Assembly (NCBI GenBank): GCA_023391155.1
Contig: JAEWBM010000059.1
Coordinates: 1 to 32,834, forward strand
Source: Acidobacteriota bacterium
GTDB lineage: Bacteria; Acidobacteriota; Blastocatellia; Pyrinomonadales; Pyrinomonadaceae
Reading direction: 5' to 3'
DNA length: 32,834 bases
Shown here: positions 1 to 7,710 of the stretch, piece after piece
How the letters are laid out: the number at the start of each line of letters is the position of its first letter
How positions within the stretch are numbered: the stretch's first letter is position 1
Made by a program: the position numbers and the translations under genes
Notes under the pieces: generated by a model
Seen by the model: only the letters and a program-made list of their open reading frames with translations
What the model was told of the DNA's origin: nothing
The model's database searches: none

Positions 1-173
1 AGCTGCAGTTCGGCTTCGTCACCGGAAAAACACAGCTCTGACAAGGGAAATCCCAACGCTTCATCTGCCTTTTCAAATACCTCTCGAGCGGCGGGAAAGT
101 TGTCGAAAAGGTCCTTGCCCATGCCTACGGCCTGGCTTCCCTGTCCCGGAAATATGAATGCGGTCTTCGACAT
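1..173 (-). CDS. fabD: Malonyl-CoA:ACP transacylase FabD, N-terminal part (cut by window edge)
   Basis: The reverse strand from the ATG at 173-171 reads MSKTAFIFPGQGSQAVGMGK and continues open to base 1, giving about 57 residues. The FIFPGQGSQ motif near the N-terminus is the hallmark of malonyl-CoA:acyl-carrier-protein transacylase, which loads malonate onto ACP for fatty-acid elongation in the cytosol. The catalytic GHSxG serine would lie beyond the window. It follows fabH by 23 bases on the same strand, in the usual fatty-acid order. An AACGGG stretch just before the ATG is a possible weak ribosome site. Confidence 0.93.
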   Translation of the reverse strand, partial: MSKTAFIFPGQGSQAVGMGKDLFDNFPAAREVFEKADEALGFPLSELCFSGDEAELQ

Positions 174-196
174 CCCGTTAGTTTTAATTCAAAGAA

Positions 197-1183
197 CTAG
201 AACCTGATGACTGTTGCACCCCACGTGACCCCGCCGCCGAATGCGGTCAGAAGCACGAGGCTTCCCTCTCTCACCCTGCCGGATTGGATACACTCGTCCA
301 AGGCGATCGGTATCGATGCCGATGAAGTGTTCCCGTGTTCCGCAATGTTGGAATATACCTTTTCTTCAGGCACTCCCAGACGCGAAGCGACAGCATCCGT
401 TATCCGCTGATTGGCCTGATGTGGTATGACGATGTCAACGTCGTCGACCGTGTATCCCGCCTTTGCCAGCATCTCCGCCGAGATATCAGCCATCGAACGC
501 ACCGCCACCTTGAAGAGTTCATTGCCCTTCATCTTGAAAAAGTGCAGTCCCTGGTCGAGGGTCTCATGGGTCGAGCCGAGCTTTGTTCCGCCGCCCGGAG
601 CGTAGAGTTGCTCCTCGTAACGACCGTCGGATTTGATCTTCGTGGCCAGTATGCCTTTGCCTTCCGGAACCGGCCCAAGCACCGCCGCACCCGCACCGTC
701 GCCAAAGATCACGCAGGTTCCGCGATCCGTGTAATCGACGTATTTCGTCAGCACCTCGGCACCAATGACCAGGGCGTATTTGATTTGCCCCGTCTTGATC
801 ATCGACTCAACCATCGTGATCCCGTAGAGGAACCCCGAGCACGCCGCAAATACATCCATACCTGCGGCGTTGGTCGCGCCCAAACGTGCCTGGATAAGCG
901 CACCCGTCGACGGCAGGATCTGGTCCGGCGTCGTCGTTGCACAAACGATGATGTCTATGTCGGTTGGTTGAAGTCCGGCTCGCTCGAGCGCCATCTGCGC
1001 GGCTGCGGTACCGAATTGCGAAGTGTATTCGTTTTCGGCCGCCTTGTGACGCTGCTTTATCCCGGTTCGGGTCGTGATCCACTCATCGGACGTGTCGACC
1101 ATCTTTTCCAGATCGGCATTCGTTAAAATACCCTCCGGGTAAGCGTGTCCCATCCCGAGAATGCCCGCGTTCACCTGTGTCAT
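197..1183 (-). CDS. fabH: 3-oxoacyl-ACP synthase III (FabH)
   Basis: 328 residues, the normal family length. FabH condenses acetyl-CoA (or a branched acyl-CoA) with malonyl-ACP to start fatty-acid synthesis. The Cys-His-Asn triad is visible: Cys115 in AACSGF, His255 in IPHQANQR and Asn285 in HGNTSSAS. A glycine-rich GGGVTWGA stretch closes the protein. It is preceded by rpmF with a 41-base gap and followed by fabD, so it is probably cotranscribed from the promoter upstream of yceD. In many bacteria plsX lies between rpmF and fabH; here it does not. Confidence 0.97.
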   Translation of the reverse strand: MTQVNAGILGMGHAYPEGILTNADLEKMVDTSDEWITTRTGIKQRHKAAENEYTSQFGTAAAQMALERAGLQPTDIDIIVCATTTPDQILPSTGALIQARLGATNAAGMDVFAACSGFLYGITMVESMIKTGQIKYALVIGAEVLTKYVDYTDRGTCVIFGDGAGAAVLGPVPEGKGILATKIKSDGRYEEQLYAPGGGTKLGSTHETLDQGLHFFKMKGNELFKVAVRSMADISAEMLAKAGYTVDDVDIVIPHQANQRITDAVASRLGVPEEKVYSNIAEHGNTSSASIPIALDECIQSGRVREGSLVLLTAFGGGVTWGATVIRF

Positions 1184-1224
1184 TGGCTAGAATTAGAACT
1201 TAAAAATTTGGAAAACTCAAAGAT

Positions 1225-1410
1225 CTAGTCAGAGTCCTTTACATCGATGATCTGGCGGCCTTTATACATTCCGGTCTTGGGATCTATACGGTGCGGCAGA
1301 CGTGCTTCCCCCGTATCTTTGTCCACGACATACTGCGGCGTTTCCAGGGAGTCATGTGCCCTGCGCTGGCGTGTCCGTGCTTTGGAATGTCGTCGTTTTG
1401 GATTTGGCAT
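1225..1410 (-). CDS. rpmF: 50S ribosomal protein L32
   Basis: 61 residues starting MPNPKRRHSKARTRQRRAHD, the typical basic N-terminus of bacterial L32. The later part (RLPHRIDPKTGMYKGRQIID) keeps the L32 pattern, but the CxxC zinc pairs found in some L32 proteins are absent, so this is the zinc-free form. An AGAGGTAAAT sequence precedes the ATG and is a good ribosome site. It lies 49 bases after yceD and 41 bases before fabH, a widely conserved arrangement linking ribosome and lipid synthesis. Confidence 0.95.
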   Translation of the reverse strand: MPNPKRRHSKARTRQRRAHDSLETPQYVVDKDTGEARLPHRIDPKTGMYKGRQIIDVKDSD

Positions 1411-1459
1411 AATTTACCTCTATTAAAATTGCGGCCGCTATATTTGCGGCAAAAAGCTT

Positions 1460-1972
1460 CTATTTCAATCCTTTTAGTGCTGCCCATCGGGGGTCTACAT
1501 CGTCGTCCCCACATTTGCACTCGGCCTCGTTCAAGTTAACCCCGCACCGTTCGCAGAGCCCCTTGCAGTCTTCCCGGCAGAGCGTTTGAGCCGGCAGCCC
1601 GAGCAACACTTGCTCGCGCACTATCGCCGTCAGGTCGAGACTGTCTCCCTCAAGGACGTCGACCTTAAGGTCTTCGCCCGAGATCTCAGATTCCGATTCT
1701 TCACCGAAATCCTCCGCCGGTACATAGACCGCCTCAAATGGAATTTTCAACTCCTGCCGAACCGATTCTAAACAGCGTGTGCAGTCGATGGAGACCGGCC
1801 CGCTTATGGTTCCCTTGACCTCGATCCGGCCCGCTTGCTTTTCTACCTGGCCGAGGGCACGTACGCCGTTTTCGAACTCGACGCCGGACATCTCGCCATC
1901 GATCTCCGGGCCCTTAAATTCGGCATCGAACTCGATCGGTTCGCGGTCTAATTTGTTAAGGTCGAGCTTCAT
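1460..1972 (-). CDS. yceD: YceD/DUF177 family protein
   Basis: 170 residues, typical for the YceD (DUF177) family, which is nearly always encoded directly upstream of rpmF and has been linked in some bacteria and plastids to 23S rRNA accumulation. An internal CTRC pair near residue 86 and a C-terminal cysteine cluster (LCREDCKGLCERCG followed by CKCGDDD) are visible and may bind zinc. The C-terminal DPRWAALKGLK is a family signature. It is the first gene of the yceD-rpmF-fabH-fabD operon. No clear Shine-Dalgarno sequence precedes the ATG. Confidence 0.9.
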   Translation of the reverse strand: MKLDLNKLDREPIEFDAEFKGPEIDGEMSGVEFENGVRALGQVEKQAGRIEVKGTISGPVSIDCTRCLESVRQELKIPFEAVYVPAEDFGEESESEISGEDLKVDVLEGDSLDLTAIVREQVLLGLPAQTLCREDCKGLCERCGVNLNEAECKCGDDDVDPRWAALKGLK

Positions 1973-2023
1973 CGATCAAAGGGCAGAATAAGGCCCGCTC
2001 TTACCCCGAAAGGCAAATTTCTT

Positions 2024-2051
2024 ATTATAGCGTCTGAGGGGTGGGTGTCAA
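2024..2051 (-). promoter_or_regulatory. Sigma-70-type promoter of the yceD-rpmF-fabH-fabD operon
   Basis: On the reverse strand a TTGACA box (2051-2046) and a TATAAT box (2029-2024) are separated by 16 bases. Both hexamers match consensus exactly. Transcription would start near 2017, about 45 bases before the yceD ATG. The -35 box overlaps the TGA stop of pyrD (2050-2048). Confidence 0.75.
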
Positions 2052-3133
2052 TTGACCGAAGCCCCGGGGACGGCCCCGCGATTGGCAGAGCCCACGGCCT
2101 CCGAAACGCTCGAATATCCGTTTTCGCGTAGCGTCTCCGCCAAGGTGCGGTTTACATCGGCGGCGAACCCCGGCCCGTTAAAAATAAAGCCTGTGTAAGC
2201 TTGCACCAGAGACGCTCCGGCCGCGATCTTCTCAAACGCGTCTTGTCCGTTGAAAATGCCGCCCACGCCGATTATCGGAACCCGGCCCGCGGTGTACCGG
2301 TAAAGTTGTGCGATCACCTCAGTAGACCGCCTCGAAAGCGGCCGGCCGCTCAAGCCGCCGTCGCCGATAGCATCAACCCCCGGTGACTTTAACCCTACCC
2401 GTCCCACCGTGGTATTCGTCGCAATCACTCCCGAGATCCCTGTCGTCGTACAGATCTCCGCCGCGGCTTCGATCTCCTGATCCGAAAGGTCGGGGGCGAT
2501 CTTTACCAGAAGCGGTTTCTCCCCAAGACTTTTGTTCTCGTTCGTAAGGGCTCCCAGAAGCTCCTCAAGTTGATCAGCCTGCTGGAGTTCACGGAGGCCC
2601 GGAGTGTTCGGCGACGAGATATTCACCGCAACGTAATCCGCGACACCATGAACGATGCGAAAGCACTCCAAATAATTTTCGATGGCCTCGTTGTTAGGCA
2701 CATCTTTGTTTTTACCGATGTTCACACCTATCACGCATCGCTTGTCGACCCTGCCCAGCCGCTCGGCAACTGCCTCCGCTCCGTCATTGTTAAAACCGAG
2801 ACGGTTTATGAGGGCACCGTCCTCCCGCAATCTGAACATCCGCGGTTTAGGATTTCCCGGCTGCGGGCGCAGCGTGACCGTGCCCACCTCGACAAACCCG
2901 AAACCGATATCGGCAAATCTGTTCGGTACTCTGGCGTTTTTATCAAAGCCCGCCGCCATTCCGAGCGGGTTTGCGAATTCCAACCCGAAAACGCTTGTTT
3001 GAAGAATCGGATCCGAGTAGCTGTGCTTCCCCGCCCAACCTGTTGCCAACGCCCGCATACCAAGGTTATGGGCGGTTTCGGCATCCAGGCGAAACAAAAG
3101 CGGGCGAGTGATCTTTTCGTAAAGAAAGGTCAT
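2048..3133 (-). CDS. pyrD: Dihydroorotate dehydrogenase (quinone), class 2
   Basis: 361 residues. It oxidises dihydroorotate to orotate using FMN and membrane quinone, the fourth step of pyrimidine synthesis. The N-terminal extension (LYEKITRPLLFRLDAETAHN) is the quinone-binding, membrane-associating helix region of class 2 enzymes. NISSPNTPGLRELQ near residues 171-184 carries the catalytic serine. PLGMAAGFDKN near residue 56 and IIGVGGIFNGQDAFEKIAAGA near the C-terminus form the FMN site. It is divergent from pyrR across a 93-base spacer. Its stop codon overlaps the -35 box of the next operon, so the two transcription units are packed without a visible terminator. Confidence 0.96.
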   Translation of the reverse strand: MTFLYEKITRPLLFRLDAETAHNLGMRALATGWAGKHSYSDPILQTSVFGLEFANPLGMAAGFDKNARVPNRFADIGFGFVEVGTVTLRPQPGNPKPRMFRLREDGALINRLGFNNDGAEAVAERLGRVDKRCVIGVNIGKNKDVPNNEAIENYLECFRIVHGVADYVAVNISSPNTPGLRELQQADQLEELLGALTNENKSLGEKPLLVKIAPDLSDQEIEAAAEICTTTGISGVIATNTTVGRVGLKSPGVDAIGDGGLSGRPLSRRSTEVIAQLYRYTAGRVPIIGVGGIFNGQDAFEKIAAGASLVQAYTGFIFNGPGFAADVNRTLAETLRENGYSSVSEAVGSANRGAVPGASVN

Positions 3134-3161
3134 AAACAGTTCGCCGTCTATATTAGAAGAT

Positions 3162-3207
3162 ACGCCCCGGGATATCTAAATCACTACATTGAACTTTACC
3201 CGGGCGT
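3162..3207. promoter_or_regulatory. Imperfect inverted repeat in the pyrD/pyrR divergent spacer
   Basis: The left arm ACGCCCCGGG (3162-3171) and right arm CCCGGGCGT (3199-3207) are complementary apart from one extra C, with 27 bases between. The right arm lies inside the spacer of the predicted pyrR promoter, so this could be a DNA operator serving both divergent pyr genes or an RNA hairpin of the pyrD leader. No regulator is identified. Confidence 0.35.
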
Positions 3208-3217
3208 TTGCTACGAT
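3189..3217 (+). promoter_or_regulatory. Predicted pyrR promoter giving a nearly leaderless mRNA
   Basis: TTGAAC (3189-3194), a 17-base spacer and TACGAT (3212-3217) form a good sigma-70-type promoter. Only nine bases separate the -10 box from the pyrR ATG at 3227, so the expected transcript begins two to four bases before the start codon. No Shine-Dalgarno sequence is seen, which fits leaderless initiation. Confidence 0.55.
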
Positions 3218-3226
3218 TTGCATCGA

Positions 3227-3796
3227 ATGGGCGACACGCTGAACCTTACCGAAAAGACCGAGATAATGGATGCGGCCCGCATGGCGCGGGCACTTTCGCG
3301 ATTGGCCTCCGAGATCGTTGAAGAGAATCAGGGCGCTCGTGACCTATATATCGTCGGGATTCGGCGTCGAGGCGTGCCGCTAGCGGAACGAATCGCCAAA
3401 AAGATCGAAGAGATCGAGGGACAGGCGCCCCTCTTCGGAATAATCGACATTACACTTTATCGCGATGATCTTTCGACCGTCGGTGCGAACCCCGTCGTCA
3501 ATCGCACCGAACTCGACGCCGATATCGAAGACAAGGTGATCGTTCTCGTCGACGATGTTCTTTATACCGGGCGGACTATTCGTGCAGCACTCGACCAGCT
3601 AATGGATTTCGGCCGCCCGCGCAAGGTGCAGCTTGCCGTGCTGATCGATCGCGGCCACGAACACCGCGAACTTCCGATACAAGCTGATTTCGTCGGTAAA
3701 ACGGTTCCGACCAAACAGTCGGAGATCGTTAAGGTGATGCTTGAGGAATATGACGACACGGAGGCCGTGGGGATATACGAGCGGCCGGAGAAATAG
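3227..3796 (+). CDS. pyrR: Bifunctional pyr operon regulator / uracil phosphoribosyltransferase PyrR
   Basis: 189 residues from the ATG at 3227. The frame is open far upstream, but that part runs antisense to pyrD and is not coding. The PRPP-binding loop VIVLVDDVLYTGRTIRAAL near residues 105-123 and the VQLAVLIDRGHRELP-type segment are characteristic of PyrR, which senses UMP/UTP, binds pyr leader RNA in many bacteria and has weak uracil phosphoribosyltransferase activity. The start at MGDTLNLTEKTEIMDAARMA matches the usual PyrR N-terminus. It is followed by an intrinsic terminator and then pyrB. No classical PyrR-binding loop is obvious upstream of the gene. Confidence 0.95.
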   Translation: MGDTLNLTEKTEIMDAARMARALSRLASEIVEENQGARDLYIVGIRRRGVPLAERIAKKIEEIEGQAPLFGIIDITLYRDDLSTVGANPVVNRTELDADIEDKVIVLVDDVLYTGRTIRAALDQLMDFGRPRKVQLAVLIDRGHEHRELPIQADFVGKTVPTKQSEIVKVMLEEYDDTEAVGIYERPEK

Positions 3797-3804
3797 TTTT
3801 TACC

Positions 3805-3832
3805 AGCAAGGTTAGCGGCCTTGCTTTTTTTT
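3805..3832 (+). terminator. Intrinsic terminator or attenuator between pyrR and pyrB
   Basis: A 7-bp stem (AGCAAGG 3805-3811 with CCTTGCT 3819-3825), a 7-base loop and eight consecutive T (3825-3832). It starts nine bases after the pyrR stop and 41 bases before the pyrB ATG. An AGGCCG in the 3' end of pyrR could pair with CGGCCT in the loop and right arm, giving a competing fold. That would make this a PyrR-style attenuator, but it is inference only. Confidence 0.75.
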
Positions 3833-3872
3833 GCCTGCGATCGGCCGTCTGGCATTTACAGCTTAGATTAAG

Positions 3873-4835
3873 ATGGAAAAGCCCTTTCGTCGAAGAGATC
3901 TGCTTGGGATTCGCGACCTCACCGAGGCCGAGATCCGGGGAATTCTCGACACCGCCGAAAACTTTCGCGAGATCAACACGCGAGAGATAAAAAAAGTTCC
4001 TACTCTCCGCGGCAAAACGGTTATCAATCTCTTTTTCGAGAATTCGACCCGCACCCGGACATCATTTGAACTAGCTGCTAAACGTCTCTCGGCCGATGCC
4101 GTGAATATCAGCGTTTCGTCGTCGAGCGTCAGCAAGGGCGAGACGCTTCTGGACACCGCTCTTAACCTAGACGCGATGCAGCCCGATTGCATCGTCGTTC
4201 GTCACGGATCGGCAGGCGTGCCGCACCAGCTTGCGAAGGTTAGCAAAGCCGCGATCGTCAATGCCGGCGACGGATCGAACGAGCATCCGACACAGGCGTT
4301 GCTTGACGCGATGACGATCCGCGAGCATAAAAAGCGGATCCGGGGCCTTGAGGTCGCCATCGTCGGCGACATTTTGCACAGCCGCGTCGCGCGTTCGAAT
4401 ATTCATCTTTTGACCAAGCTCGGAGCGACCGTAAGGGTCGCTGGGCCGGGAACGCTTGTGCCGAAGGATTTCCAACATCTGATCGACGAGAGCGGGTTGC
4501 CGGCCGAGGCTTTGGCGGTGTGCCCGCATGTCGAAGACGCCATCGCCGGAGCCGACGTCGTCATGATCCTGCGTATCCAAAGGGAGCGGCAAGACGCCGC
4601 GTACTTCCCGACTCTCAGCGAATATGCCATTCATTACGGCCTGACAAATGACAGGCTGGACCTCGCGAAAAAGGACGCTATCGTCTTGCATCCGGGCCCG
4701 ATGAATCGCGGCATCGAGATCGCCTCCGAGGTCGCCGACAGCTCTCGGTCGCTGATCCTTGACCAGGTGAAGTACGGCGTCACGGTACGGATGGCGGTGC
4801 TTTATCTGGCAACGGGCGGGAGCATGGGTCAGTAA
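3873..4835 (+). CDS. pyrB: Aspartate carbamoyltransferase catalytic subunit
   Basis: 320 residues. It condenses carbamoyl phosphate with aspartate, the first committed step of pyrimidine synthesis. The carbamoyl-phosphate site STRTRTSFE is at residues 58-66. HPTQALLDAMTI and the late LHPGPMNRGIEI are the other family signatures. No regulatory subunit (pyrI) follows, as is usual outside enterobacteria and archaea. It lies downstream of a terminator, so its expression depends on readthrough or on a promoter in the 40-base gap, which contains only a weak TAGATT-like -10. Confidence 0.97.
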   Translation: MEKPFRRRDLLGIRDLTEAEIRGILDTAENFREINTREIKKVPTLRGKTVINLFFENSTRTRTSFELAAKRLSADAVNISVSSSSVSKGETLLDTALNLDAMQPDCIVVRHGSAGVPHQLAKVSKAAIVNAGDGSNEHPTQALLDAMTIREHKKRIRGLEVAIVGDILHSRVARSNIHLLTKLGATVRVAGPGTLVPKDFQHLIDESGLPAEALAVCPHVEDAIAGADVVMILRIQRERQDAAYFPTLSEYAIHYGLTNDRLDLAKKDAIVLHPGPMNRGIEIASEVADSSRSLILDQVKYGVTVRMAVLYLATGGSMGQ

Positions 4836-4875
4836 ACACCTGGCGAAATAGTGATTAACGATTAGGGAGTGCGAA

Positions 4876-5658
4876 ATGAAGGTTATAGCTAATGTTTCTT
4901 TTCTTTTTTCGCTAACACTGCTGTTTGTTGTCCAAGTAACCGCGTGCATTTGTGATGTTCCTCCCCCACCATGCTACGAATATTTGCGCACAGACGCCGT
5001 TTTCGTTGGGTCGGTGTCAAAAGTTATGGAAGACCCTGACAATCCCGCCGACGTTAAAGTGACAGTTAGCGTCGAGAACAACTTCAAGGGAATGATGTTC
5101 CGTGAAGCCACCACAGAAAACTATGGCCATTCTTGCGCGTGGGACTTTGAAGAGGGCGAGAAGTTTTTGTTTTATGCCGAGCTCAACAAGAATGACCGCT
5201 CACAGTTCGGAACTCATTTCTGTCATCGAACGCAGAAATACAAAGACGATTTGACTGATTTCGAGTTCCTCAACGCGGTGAAAAAGGGTAAGGAAACATT
5301 TTGGATCTGGGCGACTATTAGATCGAGCTCGGGAGATAGAGGAGTGAATGGCGTCCGTGCTGAGTTGGTCGGTTCGAATGGTCGAGTCGCGGGTATCAGC
5401 AATGAGACGGGCGATATTCGACTGGTCGTGCCGGGAGAGGGGAGATATAAGGTCAGGGTTTTTACGCCCAAAGGAATGTCACCTTCAGGAGCAATGCGGA
5501 ACGACCAAACGCTCTGGAAGGAACAGCGAGATATTTTGCGAGGGGGTAGCGCAAAAGATGGGTACATCGATTACGAGGTAGACGTTCGATCGAATCGCTG
5601 CGGTTGGATCGACCTTTCTTTGGCCCATTACGACTGGGAACAAGAGCCCGACATTTAG
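4876..5658 (+). CDS. Secreted protein with NTR/TIMP-like N-terminus and a carboxypeptidase-regulatory-like domain
   Basis: 260 residues. A signal peptide is visible (MKVIANVSFLFSLTLLFVVQ followed by VTA), and the mature protein would begin CICDVPPPPC. A mature N-terminal C-x-C followed by an ADAVF-like segment (TDAVFVGSVSKV) is the pattern of tissue-inhibitor-of-metalloproteinase/netrin-like modules. Residues about 140-210 (GVRAELVGSNGRVAGISNETGDIRLVVPGEGRYKVRVFTPKG) look like a carboxypeptidase-regulatory or Cna-B beta-sandwich. GGGAGTG precedes the ATG. The gene interrupts the pyrB-pyrC succession and is related in architecture to the gene at 9252. Its function is unknown. Confidence 0.7.
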   Translation: MKVIANVSFLFSLTLLFVVQVTACICDVPPPPCYEYLRTDAVFVGSVSKVMEDPDNPADVKVTVSVENNFKGMMFREATTENYGHSCAWDFEEGEKFLFYAELNKNDRSQFGTHFCHRTQKYKDDLTDFEFLNAVKKGKETFWIWATIRSSSGDRGVNGVRAELVGSNGRVAGISNETGDIRLVVPGEGRYKVRVFTPKGMSPSGAMRNDQTLWKEQRDILRGGSAKDGYIDYEVDVRSNRCGWIDLSLAHYDWEQEPDI

Positions 5659-5706
5659 GCCTCAACGGACATTATCGATCTGCCATTATGTGGGATTCTC
5701 TGGATA

Positions 5707-6066
5707 ATGAGTGAAAAAGTTACTCTTTATCGGCCGGTGGGAAAAAACGAGTTGGACCGGATTGCCGAAAGCGGATTTAAGAGCTTTCCGCCGCGCTTTC
5801 GAGAGCAGCCGATCTTTTATCCGGTTACTAATGAGGAGTACGCGGTTCAAATTGCTCGGGACTGGAATGCTCGGCTAAATGATGACCGAGTCGGGTATGT
5901 CACACGTTTCCAAGTTCGTAAGGACTTTCTGGATGCGTATGAAAGGAAGATCGTCGGTGCAAGTAAGCATGAGGAGTATTGGATCCCGGCGGAAGACTTG
6001 GAAAATTTCAATAGCAATATAGTCGGCCAGATTGAAGTTATCGCAGAGTTCTGCGGCGACAACTGA
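5707..6066 (+). CDS. Small hypothetical protein, possibly ADP-ribosyltransferase-like
   Basis: 119 residues without signal peptide or membrane segment. Visible features are an N-terminal VTLYRPVGKNELDRIAESGF, then FPPRFREQPIFYPVTNEEYAVQIARDW, a VGYVTRFQV strand and a C-terminal EEYWIPAEDLENFN. I recall similar bacterial proteins loosely labelled ADP-ribosylation/crystallin J1; that match is memory-based and weak, and no catalytic motif can be assigned. The stop is only two bases before the next ATG, so it is translationally coupled to the 104-residue protein downstream. Confidence 0.75.
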   Translation: MSEKVTLYRPVGKNELDRIAESGFKSFPPRFREQPIFYPVTNEEYAVQIARDWNARLNDDRVGYVTRFQVRKDFLDAYERKIVGASKHEEYWIPAEDLENFNSNIVGQIEVIAEFCGDN

Positions 6067-6068
6067 TC

Positions 6069-6383
6069 ATGACTGCAACGAACCTTAGCGAAAGAGAGAA
6101 CGTTATTAGCGAACGAATCTCGCATGTTTTTCAGAATGAGTTCGAAATGTCCCGGGAGACGGCCGATGATATTGGTTTCCATATGACCGACTGGTTGGGG
6201 GATGTTGAAGAGCTCTTGAATATTTATTCCCACATAAATGAAAAATCTGACGAAGAGATAAGTGCATTTGTGCTGCGGTTCGTGGCGCATGTGCCGAACC
6301 ATTTGAACGCAGCGATGAAATTAACGGGGATAGGGCCGGTAACAGACGTGTTCAAAGTAGGCATTTTTGACGAAGACGAATGA
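6069..6383 (+). CDS. Small acidic hypothetical protein coupled to pyrC
   Basis: 104 residues, acidic, mostly helical by composition and not recognised. The N-terminal half (ERENVISERISHVFQNEFEMSRETADDIGFHMTDW) and the C-terminal NHLNAAMKLTGIGPVTDVFKVG show no known motif. Its start lies two bases after the preceding gene and its TGA stop overlaps the pyrC ATG (ATGA at 6380-6383), so the three genes are probably one translational unit. It could be a partner or antidote of the 119-residue protein, but nothing in the sequence proves that. Confidence 0.75.
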   Translation: MTATNLSERENVISERISHVFQNEFEMSRETADDIGFHMTDWLGDVEELLNIYSHINEKSDEEISAFVLRFVAHVPNHLNAAMKLTGIGPVTDVFKVGIFDEDE

Positions 6384-7675
6384 GACTTTTTATAGCGAAC
6401 GGACATTTGATCGATCCGGGGGCGCCAGAGAATACGGGGATGAACGTCCTGGTTGAGGACGGGCGTGTTTCTGCGTGGATGAAGCAGAGCGAGCCGGTGC
6501 CGGAGGGGTGCGAGGTGTTTGACGCGGCGGGGCTGGTGGTCGCGCCGGGGTTTATCGACCTGCACGTGCATTTGCGGGAGCCGGGGCAGGAGCACAAGGA
6601 GACGATCGCGTCCGGATGTGCGGCGGCGGTTGCGGGCGGGTGGACGAGCGTTTGCCCAATGCCGAATACCGACCCGGTGAATGATAATGCCGCTATCACG
6701 CGTTACATGATCGAACAGGCTGAGCACGCGGGCCTCGCGAATGTCTTCCCTATCGGGGCGATCACGAAATCGTCGGATGGGGCCGAGCTCGCCGAGATGG
6801 GCGAGATGAAGGCGGCCGGGGCGGTGGCGGTTTCGGATGACGGGCGGCCGGTGCCGAATTCGGGGATCATGCGTCGGGCGATGCAGTACGCTAAGGATTT
6901 CGACCTGCCGGTGATCGACCATTGCGAGGACAAATCGCTGTCGTCCGGCGGCGTGATGCATGAGGGGCGGATCTCTTTGCTGCTCGGCCTCAAGGGGATG
7001 CCCGCGCTTGCAGAAGAGATCGACGCGGTCCGCGATATTATCCTTGCGCGCGAAACCGGAGCCCATATCCACATCGCGCATGTTTCGACCAAGGGAGCGA
7101 TCGAGGCGGTGCGGCGGGCGAAGAATGAGGGCATTAATGTCACCTGCGAGGTGACGCCGCATCACTTTACTCTCACCGACCGCTCGGTCGAGGGGTACGA
7201 CACTAATTATAAGATGGCGCCGCCGCTTCGCAGCGAGGAGCACCTTGAGGCGGTGATCGAGGGCATCAGGGACGGCACGATCGACGCCATCGCGACCGAT
7301 CATGCCCCGCATCATCACGATGAGAAGGCACTGGAGTTTGACCGGGCACCGTTCGGCATCACGGGGCTTGAGACCGGCGTCGGCCTGGCGTTCACGGAGC
7401 TTGTACACAAGGGCGTGATCGGGCTCGAGCGGTTGGTCGAGCTTTGCTCGGCAAACCCGGCGAAGATCTTCCGGCTCGAGGGCCGCGGGACGCTCAAACC
7501 GGGTTCCGTTGCCGATATCACCATCCTCGATCCCGAAAGGTCCTGGACCTACCAGAATGCGGAATCGAAGTCCAAATCCCGCAACTGCCCCTTCGACGGT
7601 CGCCGATTCATCGGCCGTGCCGTAGCCACTATCGTCGGCGGACGGGTCGTTTACCGGGCCGATCAGGACGCCTAG
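6380..7675 (+). CDS. pyrC: Dihydroorotase, type I
   Basis: 431 residues, the length of type I (PyrC2-like) dihydroorotases. It cyclises carbamoyl aspartate to dihydroorotate. GFIDLHVHLREPGQEHKETI holds the zinc-binding H-x-H (His62, His64), with further ligands in the IDHCED, HIAHVST and ATDHAPHH motifs. The start overlaps the stop of the 104-residue gene. GC content rises sharply at this gene compared with the small genes before it, which suggests those genes were inserted into an older pyrB-pyrC pair. No terminator hairpin follows the stop. Confidence 0.95.
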   Translation: MRLFIANGHLIDPGAPENTGMNVLVEDGRVSAWMKQSEPVPEGCEVFDAAGLVVAPGFIDLHVHLREPGQEHKETIASGCAAAVAGGWTSVCPMPNTDPVNDNAAITRYMIEQAEHAGLANVFPIGAITKSSDGAELAEMGEMKAAGAVAVSDDGRPVPNSGIMRRAMQYAKDFDLPVIDHCEDKSLSSGGVMHEGRISLLLGLKGMPALAEEIDAVRDIILARETGAHIHIAHVSTKGAIEAVRRAKNEGINVTCEVTPHHFTLTDRSVEGYDTNYKMAPPLRSEEHLEAVIEGIRDGTIDAIATDHAPHHHDEKALEFDRAPFGITGLETGVGLAFTELVHKGVIGLERLVELCSANPAKIFRLEGRGTLKPGSVADITILDPERSWTYQNAESKSKSRNCPFDGRRFIGRAVATIVGGRVVYRADQDA

Positions 7676-7710
7676 ACCTTTCATCAGCCAAAATTCAGCC
7701 GTTATCCGAG

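Noticed and set aside
2570..3226. N-terminal extension of pyrR over pyrD
   Set aside because: It is antisense to the conserved pyrD sequence; the PyrR family starts at the ATG at 3227, where a promoter fits.
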